A DNA stretch of 64,000 nucleotides from the NCBI RefSeq assembly GCF_024347675.1, contig NZ_AP024881.1:2728001-2792000 (forward strand), in the 5' to 3' direction. This DNA comes from Vibrio ishigakensis. GTDB taxonomy: Bacteria > Pseudomonadota > Gammaproteobacteria > Enterobacterales > Vibrionaceae. Both the position numbers and the translations under genes were made by a program. The notes beneath the pieces were generated by a model that made no database searches, was not told the DNA's origin, and worked only from the letters and a program-made list of their open reading frames with translations. This document shows, in pieces, positions 28,864 to 38,376 of the stretch (position 1 is its first letter; each line of letters starts with the position of its first letter).

Positions 28864-29547
28864 ATGCCACATATCCTGTTAGTCGATGACGACGTTGAAT
28901 TGACTTCATTGCTAGAAGATATCCTTACCTTTGAGGGCTTTACAGTATCTCAAGCAAATAATGGCTTAGAGGGGTTAGAAGCGGTCAATGGTGACATAGA
29001 TCTGATCCTACTCGATATCATGATGCCGAAGATGAACGGCATGGAGATGCTGAAAAAGCTCAGAGAAAAGTGGCAAACCCCTGTGCTATTTCTTACCGCT
29101 AAAGGCGAAGAAGTAGATAGAGTGATTGGCCTTGAACTGGGCGCAGATGACTTCTTACCTAAGCCATTTTCTGACAGAGAGCTACTGGCGCGTATCCGCG
29201 CCATCTTGCGTCGTACCCAGCATGTGCCGAGTCAAAATCTACAGACAGGCTATGAAGATCTTTCCATTAACTCTGGAGCACAAGAAGCCTATTGTGAGGG
29301 TGAACTGCTGGATCTTACCAGTACAGAGTTTGCTCTTTTGGAGTATTTCCTAAAACACCCAGGCTCAGTGATCACTAAAGAAACACTTAGTCTTGAGGTC
29401 TTAGGCAAGCGCCTATCTCCATTTGATCGTGCTATCGATATGCATGTCTCGAACCTAAGAAAGAAACTGCCAGAGCGCAAGGACGATAAACCACGCATCA
29501 AAACCTTGCGCGGAAAGGGCTACCTGTTTGTTGAGGCGGGACAATGA
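28864..29547 (+). CDS. cpxR: Envelope-stress response regulator CpxR
   Basis: 227 aa OmpR/PhoB-type response regulator. The receiver domain (1-115) has the acidic pocket LVDDD, phosphoacceptor Asp51 in LILLDIMMP, Thr in FLTAKG and Lys in LPKPF. The winged-helix DNA-binding domain follows (~130-225, IDMHVSNLRKKL and RGKGYLF). It overlaps the start of cpxA by 4 bp (ATGA), so the two are translationally coupled. Confidence 0.96.
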   Translation: MPHILLVDDDVELTSLLEDILTFEGFTVSQANNGLEGLEAVNGDIDLILLDIMMPKMNGMEMLKKLREKWQTPVLFLTAKGEEVDRVIGLELGADDFLPKPFSDRELLARIRAILRRTQHVPSQNLQTGYEDLSINSGAQEAYCEGELLDLTSTEFALLEYFLKHPGSVITKETLSLEVLGKRLSPFDRAIDMHVSNLRKKLPERKDDKPRIKTLRGKGYLFVEAGQ

Positions 29548-30914
29548 ATCTGCCCAAGTTCTCTAGCCTGTATGGGCGCATCTTTGCCATATTTTGGATC
29601 ACTGTATTAGCAGTACTGATCGCAGTGATCGCGATCCAAAAATCGGATCCTCGTAAATCTCACTCAGTGAGCAAAGAATCCTTAGTGAAGATCAATCGCC
29701 TAGTGCATCTAGTCGAAAAAGATCTCAACAAAAGCAAGAATGTAGGAGCACGATTAAAGAGCCTAAACGTCACCCGCTTTGGCAATAAAGACTTTCGCCT
29801 CTATCTCGCAGACAGCGAGGGTAATCTCCTGAGCAGAGAAAGAGGCTTCAAGCGTCGTGCCCTACAGGCGATGGCCTCTGAATTGGCGGACGCTACTGAG
29901 CCGAGCCAAAAACAGTTTGACCATTTCATGGTAGCCGGTCCTTTCCCGATTGAGTTACACGGCGAGCCCTACTCTATGTATGCTGGCTTTGACCGTAAAC
30001 TGCCGCCGCCATTCCTGTACCGAATACTTGATGCACCCGTTACCCTCTTAATAGCGGTGATGCTGGTCAGTACCCCACTGCTATTGTGGTGTGCGTGGAC
30101 CTTAAGTCAGCCCGCGCGTCGATTGGAGCAAGCTGCGAAACGAGTCACCCGAGGCGAGTTTGAGGTAGACCCTAGCCTTGAGCAAGGAACCAAAGAATTT
30201 AAACAGGCAGGCGAGAGCTTTAACCAGATGGTGCTGTCTGTTAATCAGATGGTCTCTGGTCAACAAAAGATGCTGTCGGATATCTCCCATGAGCTTCGCT
30301 CGCCACTTACGCGATTGCGTATGGCCAATGCCCTTGCTACTCGTAAGCAAGGAAACTCCAAAGAGCTAGAGCGCATAGAAACCGAAGCGGAAAGATTGGA
30401 ACAGATGATTCGCGACCTTCTTGATCTGTCTCGGATGCAGATAGACAGTCATCATAATCGAGAACTTCTAAGCCTAGATGAACTGTGGCGCGAGATGCTG
30501 CTAGATGCACAGTTCGAGGCAGAACAGAGTGGCATGCAGTTGGAGTTTAATGCGATTCCCGAACAGCAAGTGTTTGGTAATCGTAAACTACTCACCAGCG
30601 CAATAGAGAATATTATCCGCAACGCTATCCGCTATGGAGAAAGCCAGATACACGTGGAATTTTCAGTGCAGAGCAACAAGCTAGAGCTAAGGGTTGAAGA
30701 CGATGGCCCAGGCGTTCCTAGTGAAGAGCTAGAAAGCATCTTCCGACCTTTCTATCGTGTTTCGACTGCTCGGGACAGAGAAAGTGGTGGCACAGGTCTT
30801 GGCCTTGCTATTACAGAGAGCGCTATCTTGCAGCACAATGGCTCTATTACCGCCTCTCAAAGTGAACAACTTGGTGGCTTGATGATGCAAGTGAGTTTGC
30901 CTCTCAAGGCCTAA
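29544..30914 (+). CDS. cpxA: Sensor histidine kinase CpxA
   Basis: 456 aa envelope-stress sensor. Two transmembrane segments (~11-30 and ~165-185) flank a periplasmic domain of about 135 residues, followed by HAMP, HisKA with the phosphoacceptor histidine in [14 protein letters not shown] (~residue 250), and an HATPase domain with N box ([15 protein letters not shown]), G1 (VEDDGPGVP) and G2 (GGTGLGLAI). It pairs with the overlapping cpxR. A CpxP-like regulator is divergent upstream. Confidence 0.95.
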   Translation: MNLPKFSSLYGRIFAIFWITVLAVLIAVIAIQKSDPRKSHSVSKESLVKINRLVHLVEKDLNKSKNVGARLKSLNVTRFGNKDFRLYLADSEGNLLSRERGFKRRALQAMASELADATEPSQKQFDHFMVAGPFPIELHGEPYSMYAGFDRKLPPPFLYRILDAPVTLLIAVMLVSTPLLLWCAWTLSQPARRLEQAAKRVTRGEFEVDPSLEQGTKEFKQAGESFNQMVLSVNQMVSGQQKMLSDISHELRSPLTRLRMANALATRKQGNSKELERIETEAERLEQMIRDLLDLSRMQIDSHHNRELLSLDELWREMLLDAQFEAEQSGMQLEFNAIPEQQVFGNRKLLTSAIENIIRNAIRYGESQIHVEFSVQSNKLELRVEDDGPGVPSEELESIFRPFYRVSTARDRESGGTGLGLAITESAILQHNGSITASQSEQLGGLMMQVSLPLKA

Positions 30915-30957
30915 TTCGGTTTATACTGGGGCAAATCCGAAATTACGAAGCAACACC

Positions 30958-31434
30958 ATGTTTGATATTGCGCTCTATGAGCCTGAGATTGCCCCAAATA
31001 CCGGCAATATTATTCGCCTGTGCGCCAACTGTGGCGCTAACCTGCATTTGATTGAGCCTTTAGGCTTTGATTTAGAAGAAAAGAAAGTGCGTCGCGCAGG
31101 GCTGGATTATCACGACCTCGCTCGAGTGAAGCGTCATGAGAACTATGAGGCCTTTATCGAGTATCTGGAAGAGCGCGACCAAGAGTATCGTATCTTTGCC
31201 TGCACCACTCGCACTAAGGGCCATCATGTCGATGCCAGTTTCCAGCAAGGTGATGTGTTGCTGTTTGGCCCAGAAACCCGAGGTCTACCAGCAGAGCTCA
31301 TCGAAAGCATGCCGATAGAACAAAGAATCCGTATCCCTATGGTGGAAAACAGTCGCTCTCTAAACCTATCCAATGCCGTGGCGATCATCGCCTTCGAAGC
31401 ATGGCGTCAGATGGGATTCAATGGCGCTATCTAA
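30958..31434 (+). CDS. trmL: tRNA (cytidine/uridine-34-2'-O)-methyltransferase TrmL
   Basis: SPOUT-class methyltransferase that modifies the wobble base of leucine tRNAs. 158 aa, family length. It starts [24 protein letters not shown], with the trefoil-knot SAM motifs [10 protein letters not shown] and [18 protein letters not shown]. It lies 43 bp after cpxA on the same strand and may be read from the cpx promoter. A strong terminator follows. Confidence 0.95.
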   Translation: MFDIALYEPEIAPNTGNIIRLCANCGANLHLIEPLGFDLEEKKVRRAGLDYHDLARVKRHENYEAFIEYLEERDQEYRIFACTTRTKGHHVDASFQQGDVLLFGPETRGLPAELIESMPIEQRIRIPMVENSRSLNLSNAVAIIAFEAWRQMGFNGAI

Positions 31435-31449
31435 GCAGCCACTAGATCT

Positions 31450-31477
31450 AAAAAAAGCGCCCTTGGGCGCTTTTTTG
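31450..31477. terminator. Bidirectional terminator between trmL and fxsA
   Basis: AAGCGCCC-tt-GGGCGCTT flanked by A and T tracts lies between convergent genes. Confidence 0.9.
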
Positions 31478-31481
31478 TTTA

Positions 31482-31985
31482 TCAGTTGAGACGGTTTTTA
31501 TCGTTGTCGTCTTTTTTCTCGTATTCCCCTTCGAACACATCCCCTTCACCATCACGCTGATGTGGGTCCTGTCCAAAGCCACCATGGAATCCACCCTGAA
31601 AACCACCATGCATGTTCGAGTGCATCGTGTTTACCTTTACTCGCGACATGATCTGACGAGCAATGATGGCGCGCGGTTTTGGCAGAAGCACCAGCATGCC
31701 TAGGGTATCTGTCATAAAACCAGGAGTCAGTAGCAGTACACCCGCCACCGCTAGCATTACGCCTTCAAGGATCTGTTGTGCTGGCATCTCACCTTGCTGC
31801 AGTTTTGACTGAACAGACATTAGGGTCGCAATACCCTGGCTACGCACCAAAGAGGCACCGACCAAGGCAGTAAGAATAACTAAGAAGATGGTGGTCCATA
31901 GGCCTAGGAATCCGCCCACCTGAATGAAGAGGCCGATCTCAACAATCGGAACCAAAATGAATAATAACAATAATATAGGAAACAC
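31482..31985 (-). CDS. fxsA: FxsA family inner membrane protein
   Basis: 167 aa. The N-terminal ~120 residues hold three to four hydrophobic segments with the GASLVRSQG and LLLTPGFMTDTLG motifs of FxsA, named for its effect on phage T7 exclusion by F plasmid. The C-terminal tail is Gly/His-rich (MHGGFQGGFHGGFGQDPHQ) and then acidic, and could bind metal, which is inference. The start is GTG with GGAGG five bases before. It is divergent from aspA, the E. coli neighbourhood. Confidence 0.9.
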   Translation of the reverse strand: MFPILLLLFILVPIVEIGLFIQVGGFLGLWTTIFLVILTALVGASLVRSQGIATLMSVQSKLQQGEMPAQQILEGVMLAVAGVLLLTPGFMTDTLGMLVLLPKPRAIIARQIMSRVKVNTMHSNMHGGFQGGFHGGFGQDPHQRDGEGDVFEGEYEKKDDNDKNRLN

Positions 31986-32346
31986 TGTCCCTCCTCGCGT
32001 TTGAACCCCTAGTCTACGCCTAAAAAGCCCTTTTACTCAATTTTAATTCATGTCTGAATCCAGTTAGTGAACTGCACTCAGTTGCTCAGAATTGTGAGAG
32101 AGATAGAAAATGAAAAATCTCTACGATTTTCGGCGATAAATAGTGATCAAGGTATAATTTTTTTTAACCAAATAACGTATCATTGGCCCTAACAAAATCT
32201 AGTCTGATTTTGAAACCAAATATAATCTGCTGAACGGACTCTACAAGACAGAATTGGTAGTGAATGGCAGAGCACTTAAATACAAAATCAAAAATAGTAG
32301 TAGTTGCTTTGCCCACATTAATACCCTGATATTGAAGGTCCATGCT
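31986..32346. other. Intergenic region between divergent fxsA and aspA
   Basis: 361 bp, AT-rich. It contains a consensus TATAAT at 32153-32158, an AGAGAT/ATCTCT inverted repeat near 32099-32122 and a CAAAATC-N6-GATTTTG inverted repeat at 32193-32212. I found no convincing full FNR or CRP site, although aspA is controlled by both in E. coli. An in-frame ORF start at 32254 is not used for aspA. Confidence 0.5.
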
Positions 32347-33783
32347 ATGACGACTACTACACTACAGTCAGCGACTCGAATCGAAGAAGATCTACTAGGA
32401 AAACGCCACGTCCCAGCCGATGCTTACTACGGCATCCACACACTACGTGCTATCGAAAACTTTAATATCTCCAGCGCTACCATCTCAGATGTTCCTGAGT
32501 TTGTGCGTGGCATGGTGATGACCAAGAAAGCTGCAGCGATTGCAAATAACAAGCTAGGTGTGATTGAGCCAGATGTTGCTCAATACATTATCGATGCTTG
32601 TGATGTAATTCTTGAGACTGGCAAATGCATGGATCAGTTCCCTTCGGATGTATTCCAAGGCGGTGCTGGTACTTCAGTAAACATGAACGCCAATGAGGTT
32701 ATCGCAAACCTTGCTCTTGAAATGATGGGCAAGGAAAAGGGCGATTACCACATCATCAACCCGAACGACCACGTTAACAAGAGCCAATCAACCAACTGTG
32801 CCTACCCAACCGGTTTCCGTATCGCGGTATACAACAGCGTGGCAAAACTGATCACGGCTATCGAATACCTAAAAGGCTCGTTCGAGGCGAAAAGCCAAGA
32901 ATTCAACACCATCCTTAAGATGGGTCGCACCCAGCTACAAGATGCAGTACCCATGACTGTGGGCCAAGAGTTCCACGCTTGGGCAGTCACTCTTTCTGAA
33001 GAGATCCGTAACCTAGAGTACACAGCTAAGCTACTTCTCGAGGTGAACATCGGCGCGACCGCTATCGGTACTGGCCTTAACGCGGCAGACGGCTATCAAG
33101 AACTTGCAGTTGCAGCACTTGCAGATGTAACTGGCCTACCATGCGTACCTGCAGAGGACCTTATCGAAGCGACCTCAGACTGTGGTGCTTACGTTATGAC
33201 TCACGGCGCGCTCAAGCGTCTAGCGGTTAAGCTATCTAAGATCTGTAACGACCTACGTATCCTATCTTCTGGCCCACGTGCAGGTCTAAACGAGCTCAAC
33301 CTTCCTGAGTTACAAGCGGGCTCTTCAATCATGCCAGCTAAGGTAAACCCTGTGGTTCCTGAGGTTGTTAACCAAGTGTGCTTCAAGGTTCTTGGTAACG
33401 ACAACACGGTGTCTTTCGCAGCAGAAGGCGGACAACTACAGCTAAACGTGATGGAGCCAGTAATTGCACAAAGCATGTTTGAATCTCTAGAGATCCTAAC
33501 CAATGCTTGTGTGAACCTACGCGATAAGTGCATAGAAGGCATCACAGTAAACAAAGAAGTGTGTGAGAGCCACGTGTTTAACTCTATCGGCATCGTTACC
33601 TATCTAAACCCTATCATTGGCCACCATGAGGGTGACATCGTGGGTAAGATCTGTGCCGAAACGGGTAAGAACGTACGTGAAGTCGTGCTTGAGCGTGGCC
33701 TGCTAACTGAAGCTGAATTGGACGACATCTTCTCAGTAGAGAACCTAATGAAGCCTCAGTATAAAGCAAAGCGCTTTAAATAA
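32347..33783 (+). CDS. aspA: Aspartate ammonia-lyase
   Basis: Deaminates aspartate to fumarate and ammonia; in anaerobic cells this feeds fumarate reductase. 478 aa from the ATG at 32347, the E. coli length, chosen because the conserved start [19 protein letters not shown] lies eleven residues in and GAAGGT precedes it. The lyase-superfamily signature [12 protein letters not shown] and the [13 protein letters not shown] motif are present. It is followed by dcuA, which can exchange aspartate and succinate, and frdCD in this window complete the pathway. Confidence 0.97.
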   Translation: MTTTTLQSATRIEEDLLGKRHVPADAYYGIHTLRAIENFNISSATISDVPEFVRGMVMTKKAAAIANNKLGVIEPDVAQYIIDACDVILETGKCMDQFPSDVFQGGAGTSVNMNANEVIANLALEMMGKEKGDYHIINPNDHVNKSQSTNCAYPTGFRIAVYNSVAKLITAIEYLKGSFEAKSQEFNTILKMGRTQLQDAVPMTVGQEFHAWAVTLSEEIRNLEYTAKLLLEVNIGATAIGTGLNAADGYQELAVAALADVTGLPCVPAEDLIEATSDCGAYVMTHGALKRLAVKLSKICNDLRILSSGPRAGLNELNLPELQAGSSIMPAKVNPVVPEVVNQVCFKVLGNDNTVSFAAEGGQLQLNVMEPVIAQSMFESLEILTNACVNLRDKCIEGITVNKEVCESHVFNSIGIVTYLNPIIGHHEGDIVGKICAETGKNVREVVLERGLLTEAELDDIFSVENLMKPQYKAKRFK

Positions 33784-33848
33784 TCCCTTCTAAACTTGGC
33801 TGGGGGGCTGAGTTTAATAATTATAAAAACAACAATTATCCCGCTTTT

Positions 33849-33884
33849 TGGGTCACCTCTCGGGGTGGCCCGTTTTGAATTTTT
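33849..33884 (+). terminator. Terminator or attenuator between aspA and dcuA
   Basis: GGGTCACC-tctcg-GGGTGGCCC forms a stem with a G-T pair, followed by CGTTTTGAATTTTTTT. The interrupted T tract suggests partial readthrough into dcuA. Confidence 0.65.
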
Positions 33885-33908
33885 TTATTACTTTCGAGGA
33901 AAGCAACA

Positions 33909-35216
33909 ATGATAATGGTAGAGCTACTGACCGTTCTCGTGTTCATCTATTTGGGCGCAAGAATTGGCGGTATCGGTATTGGTTTTGCTGGTGGTTTGGG
34001 TGTTATTGCCCTTTCTTTGATTCTAGGTGTTCCAACCAGTCAGAGCTACATCCCGGTTGATGTAATCTTGATCATCATGTCTGTTATCACGGCAATCGCA
34101 GCAATGCAGGTTGCAGGTGGTATGGATTGGCTAGTAGAGATTGCGGAAAACTTTCTGCGTAAGCATCCTGAACGCATCACCTTTTATGCGCCTATCGTAA
34201 CCTTCGTTATGACACTAATGGCGGGTACTGGACACACTGCATTTTCTACACTTCCTGTAATCGCTGAGGTAGCTAAAGGCCAAGGCGTACGTCCATCTCG
34301 TCCACTTTCAATCGCGGTTGTAGCGTCTCAGATTGCTATCACGGCTTCACCTATCTCTGCAGCCGTTGTGGCATTCGCGGCTATGCTTGAGCCAAAGGGT
34401 GTGGACTACCTAACACTACTGGCGGTATGTATCCCAACAACCTTTATCGCATGTATGATCGGTGCTTTCGTTGCGAACTTCATTGGTTGCCCGCTAAAAG
34501 ATGACCCTGTTTACCAAGAGCGTCTTGAGCAAGGCCTTATCAAGCTGAACACAGCACAAAAACGTGAGATCTTGCCAACGGCTAAGCGCGCTACCTACAT
34601 CTTCCTGGCAGCTATCGCATTCGTAGTTATGTACGCGGCCGCTATCTCTGGCTCTGTTGGCCTAATCGAGAACCCTACTCTGGGTCGTAACGAAGCCATC
34701 ATGACAGTGATGCTTGGTGCGGCAGCAGTAATCGTTCTAACCACTAAGATCGATGCGGCGAAAATCCCAGCGGCGGCAACCTTCCGCTCAGGTATGACAG
34801 CCTGTGTATGTGTACTTGGCGTAGCTTGGCTAGGTTCTACCTTCGTTAACGCACACGTTAACGACATCAAAGAGTTCGCAGGCGCACTTCTAGCTGACTA
34901 TCCATGGATGCTCGCACTAGTGCTGTTCTTTGCCTCTATGCTGCTTTACTCACAAGGTGCAACGACCGTCGCACTAATGCCTGCAGCCCTAGCGATCGGT
35001 GTAGCCCCGCTTACAGCGGTTGCGTCATTTGCAGCAGTAAGTGCACTGTTCGTTCTTCCTACCTACCCTACGCTTCTAGCGGCGGTTGAGATGGATGACA
35101 CCGGCTCTACTCGCATCGGCAAGTATGTATTTAACCACCCATTCTTTATCCCAGGTGTGGTAACCATCAGCTCTGCGGTAGCACTAGGCTTCCTAGTGGG
35201 TGGCTTCTTTATCTAA
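33909..35216 (+). CDS. dcuA: Anaerobic C4-dicarboxylate transporter DcuA
   Basis: 435 aa inner membrane antiporter for aspartate, fumarate and succinate. Many hydrophobic helices are visible, with the family stretches GARIGGIGIGFAGGLGV, GTGHTAFSTLPVIAEVAK and LPTYPTLLAAVEMDDTGSTR. The C-terminal half is much closer to DcuA than to DcuB. A GAGGAAAG ribosome binding site precedes the ATG. It is downstream of aspA in the conserved aspA-dcuA pair, with a terminator-like hairpin between. Confidence 0.94.
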   Translation: MIMVELLTVLVFIYLGARIGGIGIGFAGGLGVIALSLILGVPTSQSYIPVDVILIIMSVITAIAAMQVAGGMDWLVEIAENFLRKHPERITFYAPIVTFVMTLMAGTGHTAFSTLPVIAEVAKGQGVRPSRPLSIAVVASQIAITASPISAAVVAFAAMLEPKGVDYLTLLAVCIPTTFIACMIGAFVANFIGCPLKDDPVYQERLEQGLIKLNTAQKREILPTAKRATYIFLAAIAFVVMYAAAISGSVGLIENPTLGRNEAIMTVMLGAAAVIVLTTKIDAAKIPAAATFRSGMTACVCVLGVAWLGSTFVNAHVNDIKEFAGALLADYPWMLALVLFFASMLLYSQGATTVALMPAALAIGVAPLTAVASFAAVSALFVLPTYPTLLAAVEMDDTGSTRIGKYVFNHPFFIPGVVTISSAVALGFLVGGFFI

Positions 35217-35239
35217 GAGCTAATCTACTCGATTTAAAC

Positions 35240-35265
35240 GGGATGCCAGTGGCATCCCTTTTTTT
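35240..35265 (+). terminator. Terminator of dcuA
   Basis: GGGATGCC-agt-GGCATCCC is followed by a run of seven T. Confidence 0.93.
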
Positions 35266-35392
35266 CGCCCTGAGCAAATCGCAAATTCGAATGCCTTTAA
35301 TTGAGCTTGCTTGGGTATAACGTATGATTAAGAAACTTATTTGTTTATCATCGGGTCTACTAAGAGATACTCGACTCAATTAAACGGACACT

Positions 35393-37165
35393 ATGCGCAC
35401 AGCCTTTTTCTCAATATTGCTACTGCTGTTCTCATCAACGGCATTAGCCAGTTTCAACGCCCAACAACAGTCGTCGTTCTCCAGCGCCTCTTCACAACCC
35501 TCTTTTGGTGAACCGACGTTTCTTAAGGTAGAGCAGGCCTTCCCGTTTGATTATGTTCAGCAGGGAGAAACCGTACGTTTGACCTGGCAGGTAACCGATG
35601 GCTATTACCTGTATCAAGAGCGTTTCTCGGTCAATGCTGAAAATGCCGATATTGGCGACGTACAGATGCGCCAAGGAATCCCGTATCAAGATGAGTTCTT
35701 CGGTGAGGTAAACATCTATACCGAGCCTGTCACGCTAACGGTTCCAGTTATCGCACAGCAAGGCAGTGCCAAGCTCTTAGTGCAGTATCAAGGCTGTGCT
35801 AAAGCGGGCTTTTGTTATCCACCAGAAACCAAGGTAATCGAACTCAATCCAGCCAGTTTTGGTCAGGTTTCCGAATTCGTTTCTACCCAAGTAGCACCCC
35901 AAAACACCTCCCAAGAAAGCGACCTAGCGTCATTGCTGGAAGAGTCACAATGGACCACACCATTGCTGTTTCTGCTTCTGGGTATAGGTTTGGCATTTAC
36001 CCCATGCGTGCTACCTATGTATCCGATTCTAACCAGCATTGTTTTAGGTGGCGGTAAGCAATCACACGGTCGCGCCTTTGCGCTCTCTTTTGTGTATGTA
36101 CAAGGTATGGCGCTTACCTACACCTTGCTAGGCCTAGTGGTTGCCTCAGCAGGTATGCAGTTCCAAGCGGCCCTACAACACCCAGTGGTGCTGATCTCTA
36201 TTAGTGTACTATTTATAGCGCTCGCCCTGTCTATGTTCGGCGTATACACGCTGCAGCTTCCAAGCTCAATTCAAACCAAGTTGAATGAGCTCAGCAATAA
36301 ACAGTCTGGTGGTAAATGGGCAGGCGTATTTGCTATGGGTGCCATTTCAGGGCTAGTGTGCTCACCATGTACCACAGCGCCGCTATCGGGCGCACTCTTG
36401 TATGTGGCCCAAACTGGGGATCTCACCACAGGTGCCATAACCTTATATGCATTGGCATTGGGTATGGGTATACCGCTTATTCTAGTAGCTGTATTCGGTA
36501 ACAAGCTACTGCCGAAAGCAGGTCTGTGGATGGATAAGGTTAAAACCCTATTCGGCTTCGTGCTCCTGGCAGCGCCTCTGTTCTTTATCGAACGCCTAGT
36601 TAGCGGTACCTGGATGACCATCCTTTGGTCCGGCTTAGGCATCAGCTTCTTCGCTTGGCTATATCACGCCAAAAACCAGTTGGAGTTTGGCAGTTGGAAA
36701 CAAAGCCTAGTTTCTATCGTTGCTATCTTGGGCTTAGTAGGCTCAGCGACTCCATTATGGACTTTGGTTTCAGGTAACCATGTCGAAATAGCAGAAGCGC
36801 AGATCGCATTTAAGCGCATCGAAAACGCGCAGGATTTGGAGCGAGAGCTGGCCTTGGCCAAAGAACAAGGCAAGCCAGTAATGCTCGACTTCTACGCCGA
36901 TTGGTGTGTGGCCTGTAAAGAGTTTGAGAAGTACACCTTCCACGCCCCTCAGGTTGAAGAAAAGCTGAAAGGCTTTGTGCTACTGCAGGCAGATGTCACC
37001 AACAATCGACCTCAGGATATCCAGCTTCTAGAGAAGATGCGGGTGCTTGGTTTGCCAACTATCGAATTCTGGGATGCGAATGGCGAACACCTCAATGGTG
37101 CACGCCTAACTGGCTTCGTAAAAGCCGACCCATTCATGCAACATCTGGATAAGTTCAGTCTGTAG
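35393..37165 (+). CDS. dsbD: Thiol:disulfide interchange protein DsbD
   Basis: Moves reducing power from cytosolic thioredoxin to the periplasm. 590 aa: signal peptide ending TALA, N-terminal domain with the cysteine pair in [12 protein letters not shown] (~residues 132-139), an eight-helix membrane domain with cysteines in [10 protein letters not shown] and [11 protein letters not shown], and a C-terminal thioredoxin domain with the motif [10 protein letters not shown] (~500). All expected redox cysteines are present. Its place after aspA-dcuA matches E. coli, except that no cutA lies between. Confidence 0.96.
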   Translation: MRTAFFSILLLLFSSTALASFNAQQQSSFSSASSQPSFGEPTFLKVEQAFPFDYVQQGETVRLTWQVTDGYYLYQERFSVNAENADIGDVQMRQGIPYQDEFFGEVNIYTEPVTLTVPVIAQQGSAKLLVQYQGCAKAGFCYPPETKVIELNPASFGQVSEFVSTQVAPQNTSQESDLASLLEESQWTTPLLFLLLGIGLAFTPCVLPMYPILTSIVLGGGKQSHGRAFALSFVYVQGMALTYTLLGLVVASAGMQFQAALQHPVVLISISVLFIALALSMFGVYTLQLPSSIQTKLNELSNKQSGGKWAGVFAMGAISGLVCSPCTTAPLSGALLYVAQTGDLTTGAITLYALALGMGIPLILVAVFGNKLLPKAGLWMDKVKTLFGFVLLAAPLFFIERLVSGTWMTILWSGLGISFFAWLYHAKNQLEFGSWKQSLVSIVAILGLVGSATPLWTLVSGNHVEIAEAQIAFKRIENAQDLERELALAKEQGKPVMLDFYADWCVACKEFEKYTFHAPQVEEKLKGFVLLQADVTNNRPQDIQLLEKMRVLGLPTIEFWDANGEHLNGARLTGFVKADPFMQHLDKFSL

Positions 37166-37225
37166 TGACCCATGGCTAAGTTTTAGGCTATGCGTCTTGT
37201 TGCTTTTGTCAAAAGGAACAATACT

Positions 37226-37252
37226 TTATCTCGTAAATACTAATCGAGATAA
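37226..37252 (+). promoter_or_regulatory. Leader hairpin at the start of the CrbR-like gene
   Basis: TTATCTCG and CGAGATAA form perfect 8-bp arms around an 11-nt loop, ending 6 bp before the ATG at 37259. The right arm overlaps the AGATAAGAGA region that must serve as ribosome binding site, so pairing could limit translation. It could equally be a protein operator. Confidence 0.45.
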
Positions 37253-37258
37253 GAGAAC

Positions 37259-37894
37259 ATGGACGCCTCTCACACCATAGTTATTGCAGACGATCATCCG
37301 CTGTTTAGAAATGCCCTATTTCAATCAGTGCATATGGCTATTGGTGGTGCCAATCTGCTTGAGGCTGACTCTCTCGACTCTTTAATGACCCTACTTAAGA
37401 AACAAGAAGAGGTAGACCTACTTCTTCTTGACCTTAAGATGCCTGGTTCCAACGGTTTATCCGGCCTAATCCAGTTGCGTAGCCAATACCCTGACCTACC
37501 GATTGTGGTTATCTCCGCCAGTGAAGAGGCCAGCGTAGTGAACCAGGTGAAACAGCACGGTGCGTTCGGTTTTATCCCTAAATCCAGCGATATGCGCAGC
37601 CTTATCAAGGCGCTGAATCAGGTACTCGACGGCATACCTTTCTTCCCACAAGGACTCAGTGCACCGAGCGCTAGTCAAAACGACATCAGCGATAAACTCG
37701 CCTCTCTTACTCCGCAGCAATACAAGGTGCTCGGCATGTTGGCAGACGGTCTGCTCAACAAGCAGATCGCCTATGAGTTAGATGTGTCTGTAGCCACTAT
37801 CAAGGCACACATGACCGCCATCTTTAGAAAGCTAGGGGTGAACAACCGCACCCAAGCGGTGATCATGCTGCAGCAGACAGAAATCGACTCTTAG
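37259..37894 (+). CDS. crbR: CrbR-like LuxR-family response regulator
   Basis: 211 aa NarL/LuxR-type regulator. The receiver domain has the acidic pair Asp11/Asp12 (IADDHPLF) and phosphoacceptor Asp58 in LLLLDLKMPG. The C-terminal LuxR helix-turn-helix is LTPQQYKVLGMLADGLLNKQ then VSVATIKAHMTAIFRKLGV. In Vibrio, CrbR with the sensor CrbS activates acs and switches cells to acetate uptake. A CrbS-like kinase, a symporter and acs all lie within 13 kb here, which supports the assignment. The name rests on context and architecture. Confidence 0.82.
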   Translation: MDASHTIVIADDHPLFRNALFQSVHMAIGGANLLEADSLDSLMTLLKKQEEVDLLLLDLKMPGSNGLSGLIQLRSQYPDLPIVVISASEEASVVNQVKQHGAFGFIPKSSDMRSLIKALNQVLDGIPFFPQGLSAPSASQNDISDKLASLTPQQYKVLGMLADGLLNKQIAYELDVSVATIKAHMTAIFRKLGVNNRTQAVIMLQQTEIDS

Positions 37895-37917
37895 TGTGAT
37901 ATCAATGGCTTAGCTGT

Positions 37918-37930
37918 ATTAGACCTTTGG
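37918..37930 (+). promoter_or_regulatory. ATTAGACC motif upstream of the symporter operon
   Basis: ATTAGACCTTTGG sits within TATTAG-N8-CTAATA, an inverted repeat about 170 bp upstream of the DUF4212 gene. Related sequences occur upstream of the DUF294 gene (45467), acs (48056-48068) and aroQ (50296). It is a candidate binding site of the local regulator; that is inference. Confidence 0.35.
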
Positions 37931-38101
37931 CTAATACTGTTCGGTATCCATCTCACACTAATACCCAGAAAATAGTTAATTCATTGTTTTAAAAGACAAA
38001 TATAAGCCAACCCTGCCCGACTAAAGTTCAACTGTCGAATCAGACAGCCACTGCTATCGTATGCTTGAAACATTTTATTAACAAAGCGTAAGGAGACGGC
38101 A

Positions 38102-38365
38102 ATGGCATTCGAAAACGAAGAAAGAGCCAAAGCCTATTGGAGCAAAAACGTGCGCCTCATGGTGTCACTGCTGGTGGTTTGGTTCGTCGTATCGTTTGGC
38201 TGCGGCATCTTATTTGTCGACGTGCTCAACCAATTTCAATTAGGTGGCTATAAGCTAGGATTCTGGTTTGCACAACAGGGCTCGATATACACCTTTCTCG
38301 TGATCATCTTCTATTACGCGTGGAAGATGCGTCAGATTGACCGCGAATTCAACGTGGACGAATAA
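38102..38365 (+). CDS. DUF4212 small subunit of sodium:solute symporter
   Basis: 87 aa with two transmembrane helices (~20-42 and ~55-78) and a charged C-terminal tail. The family is the small partner of VC_2705-type sodium:solute symporters and is nearly always encoded just before the large subunit, as here (11 bp gap). The N-terminal ERAKAYWSKNVRLM is conserved. TAAGGAG lies at ideal spacing. It is probably needed for stability or transport activity of the large subunit. Confidence 0.88.
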   Translation: MAFENEERAKAYWSKNVRLMVSLLVVWFVVSFGCGILFVDVLNQFQLGGYKLGFWFAQQGSIYTFLVIIFYYAWKMRQIDREFNVDE

Positions 38366-38376
38366 GGAGTATTTAG

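Noticed and set aside
32254..32346. 31-codon N-terminal extension of aspA
   Set aside because: The homologous protein starts at 32347 with a better ribosome binding site, and the extension has no similarity to known AspA.
33201..33593. 130-codon ORF antisense to aspA
   Set aside because: Fully inside aspA, Ser/Arg-rich composition typical of a reverse-strand shadow of a biased coding gene.
37321..37608. 95-codon ORF antisense to the CrbR-like gene
   Set aside because: Lies inside a complete response regulator with all catalytic residues and has no features of its own.
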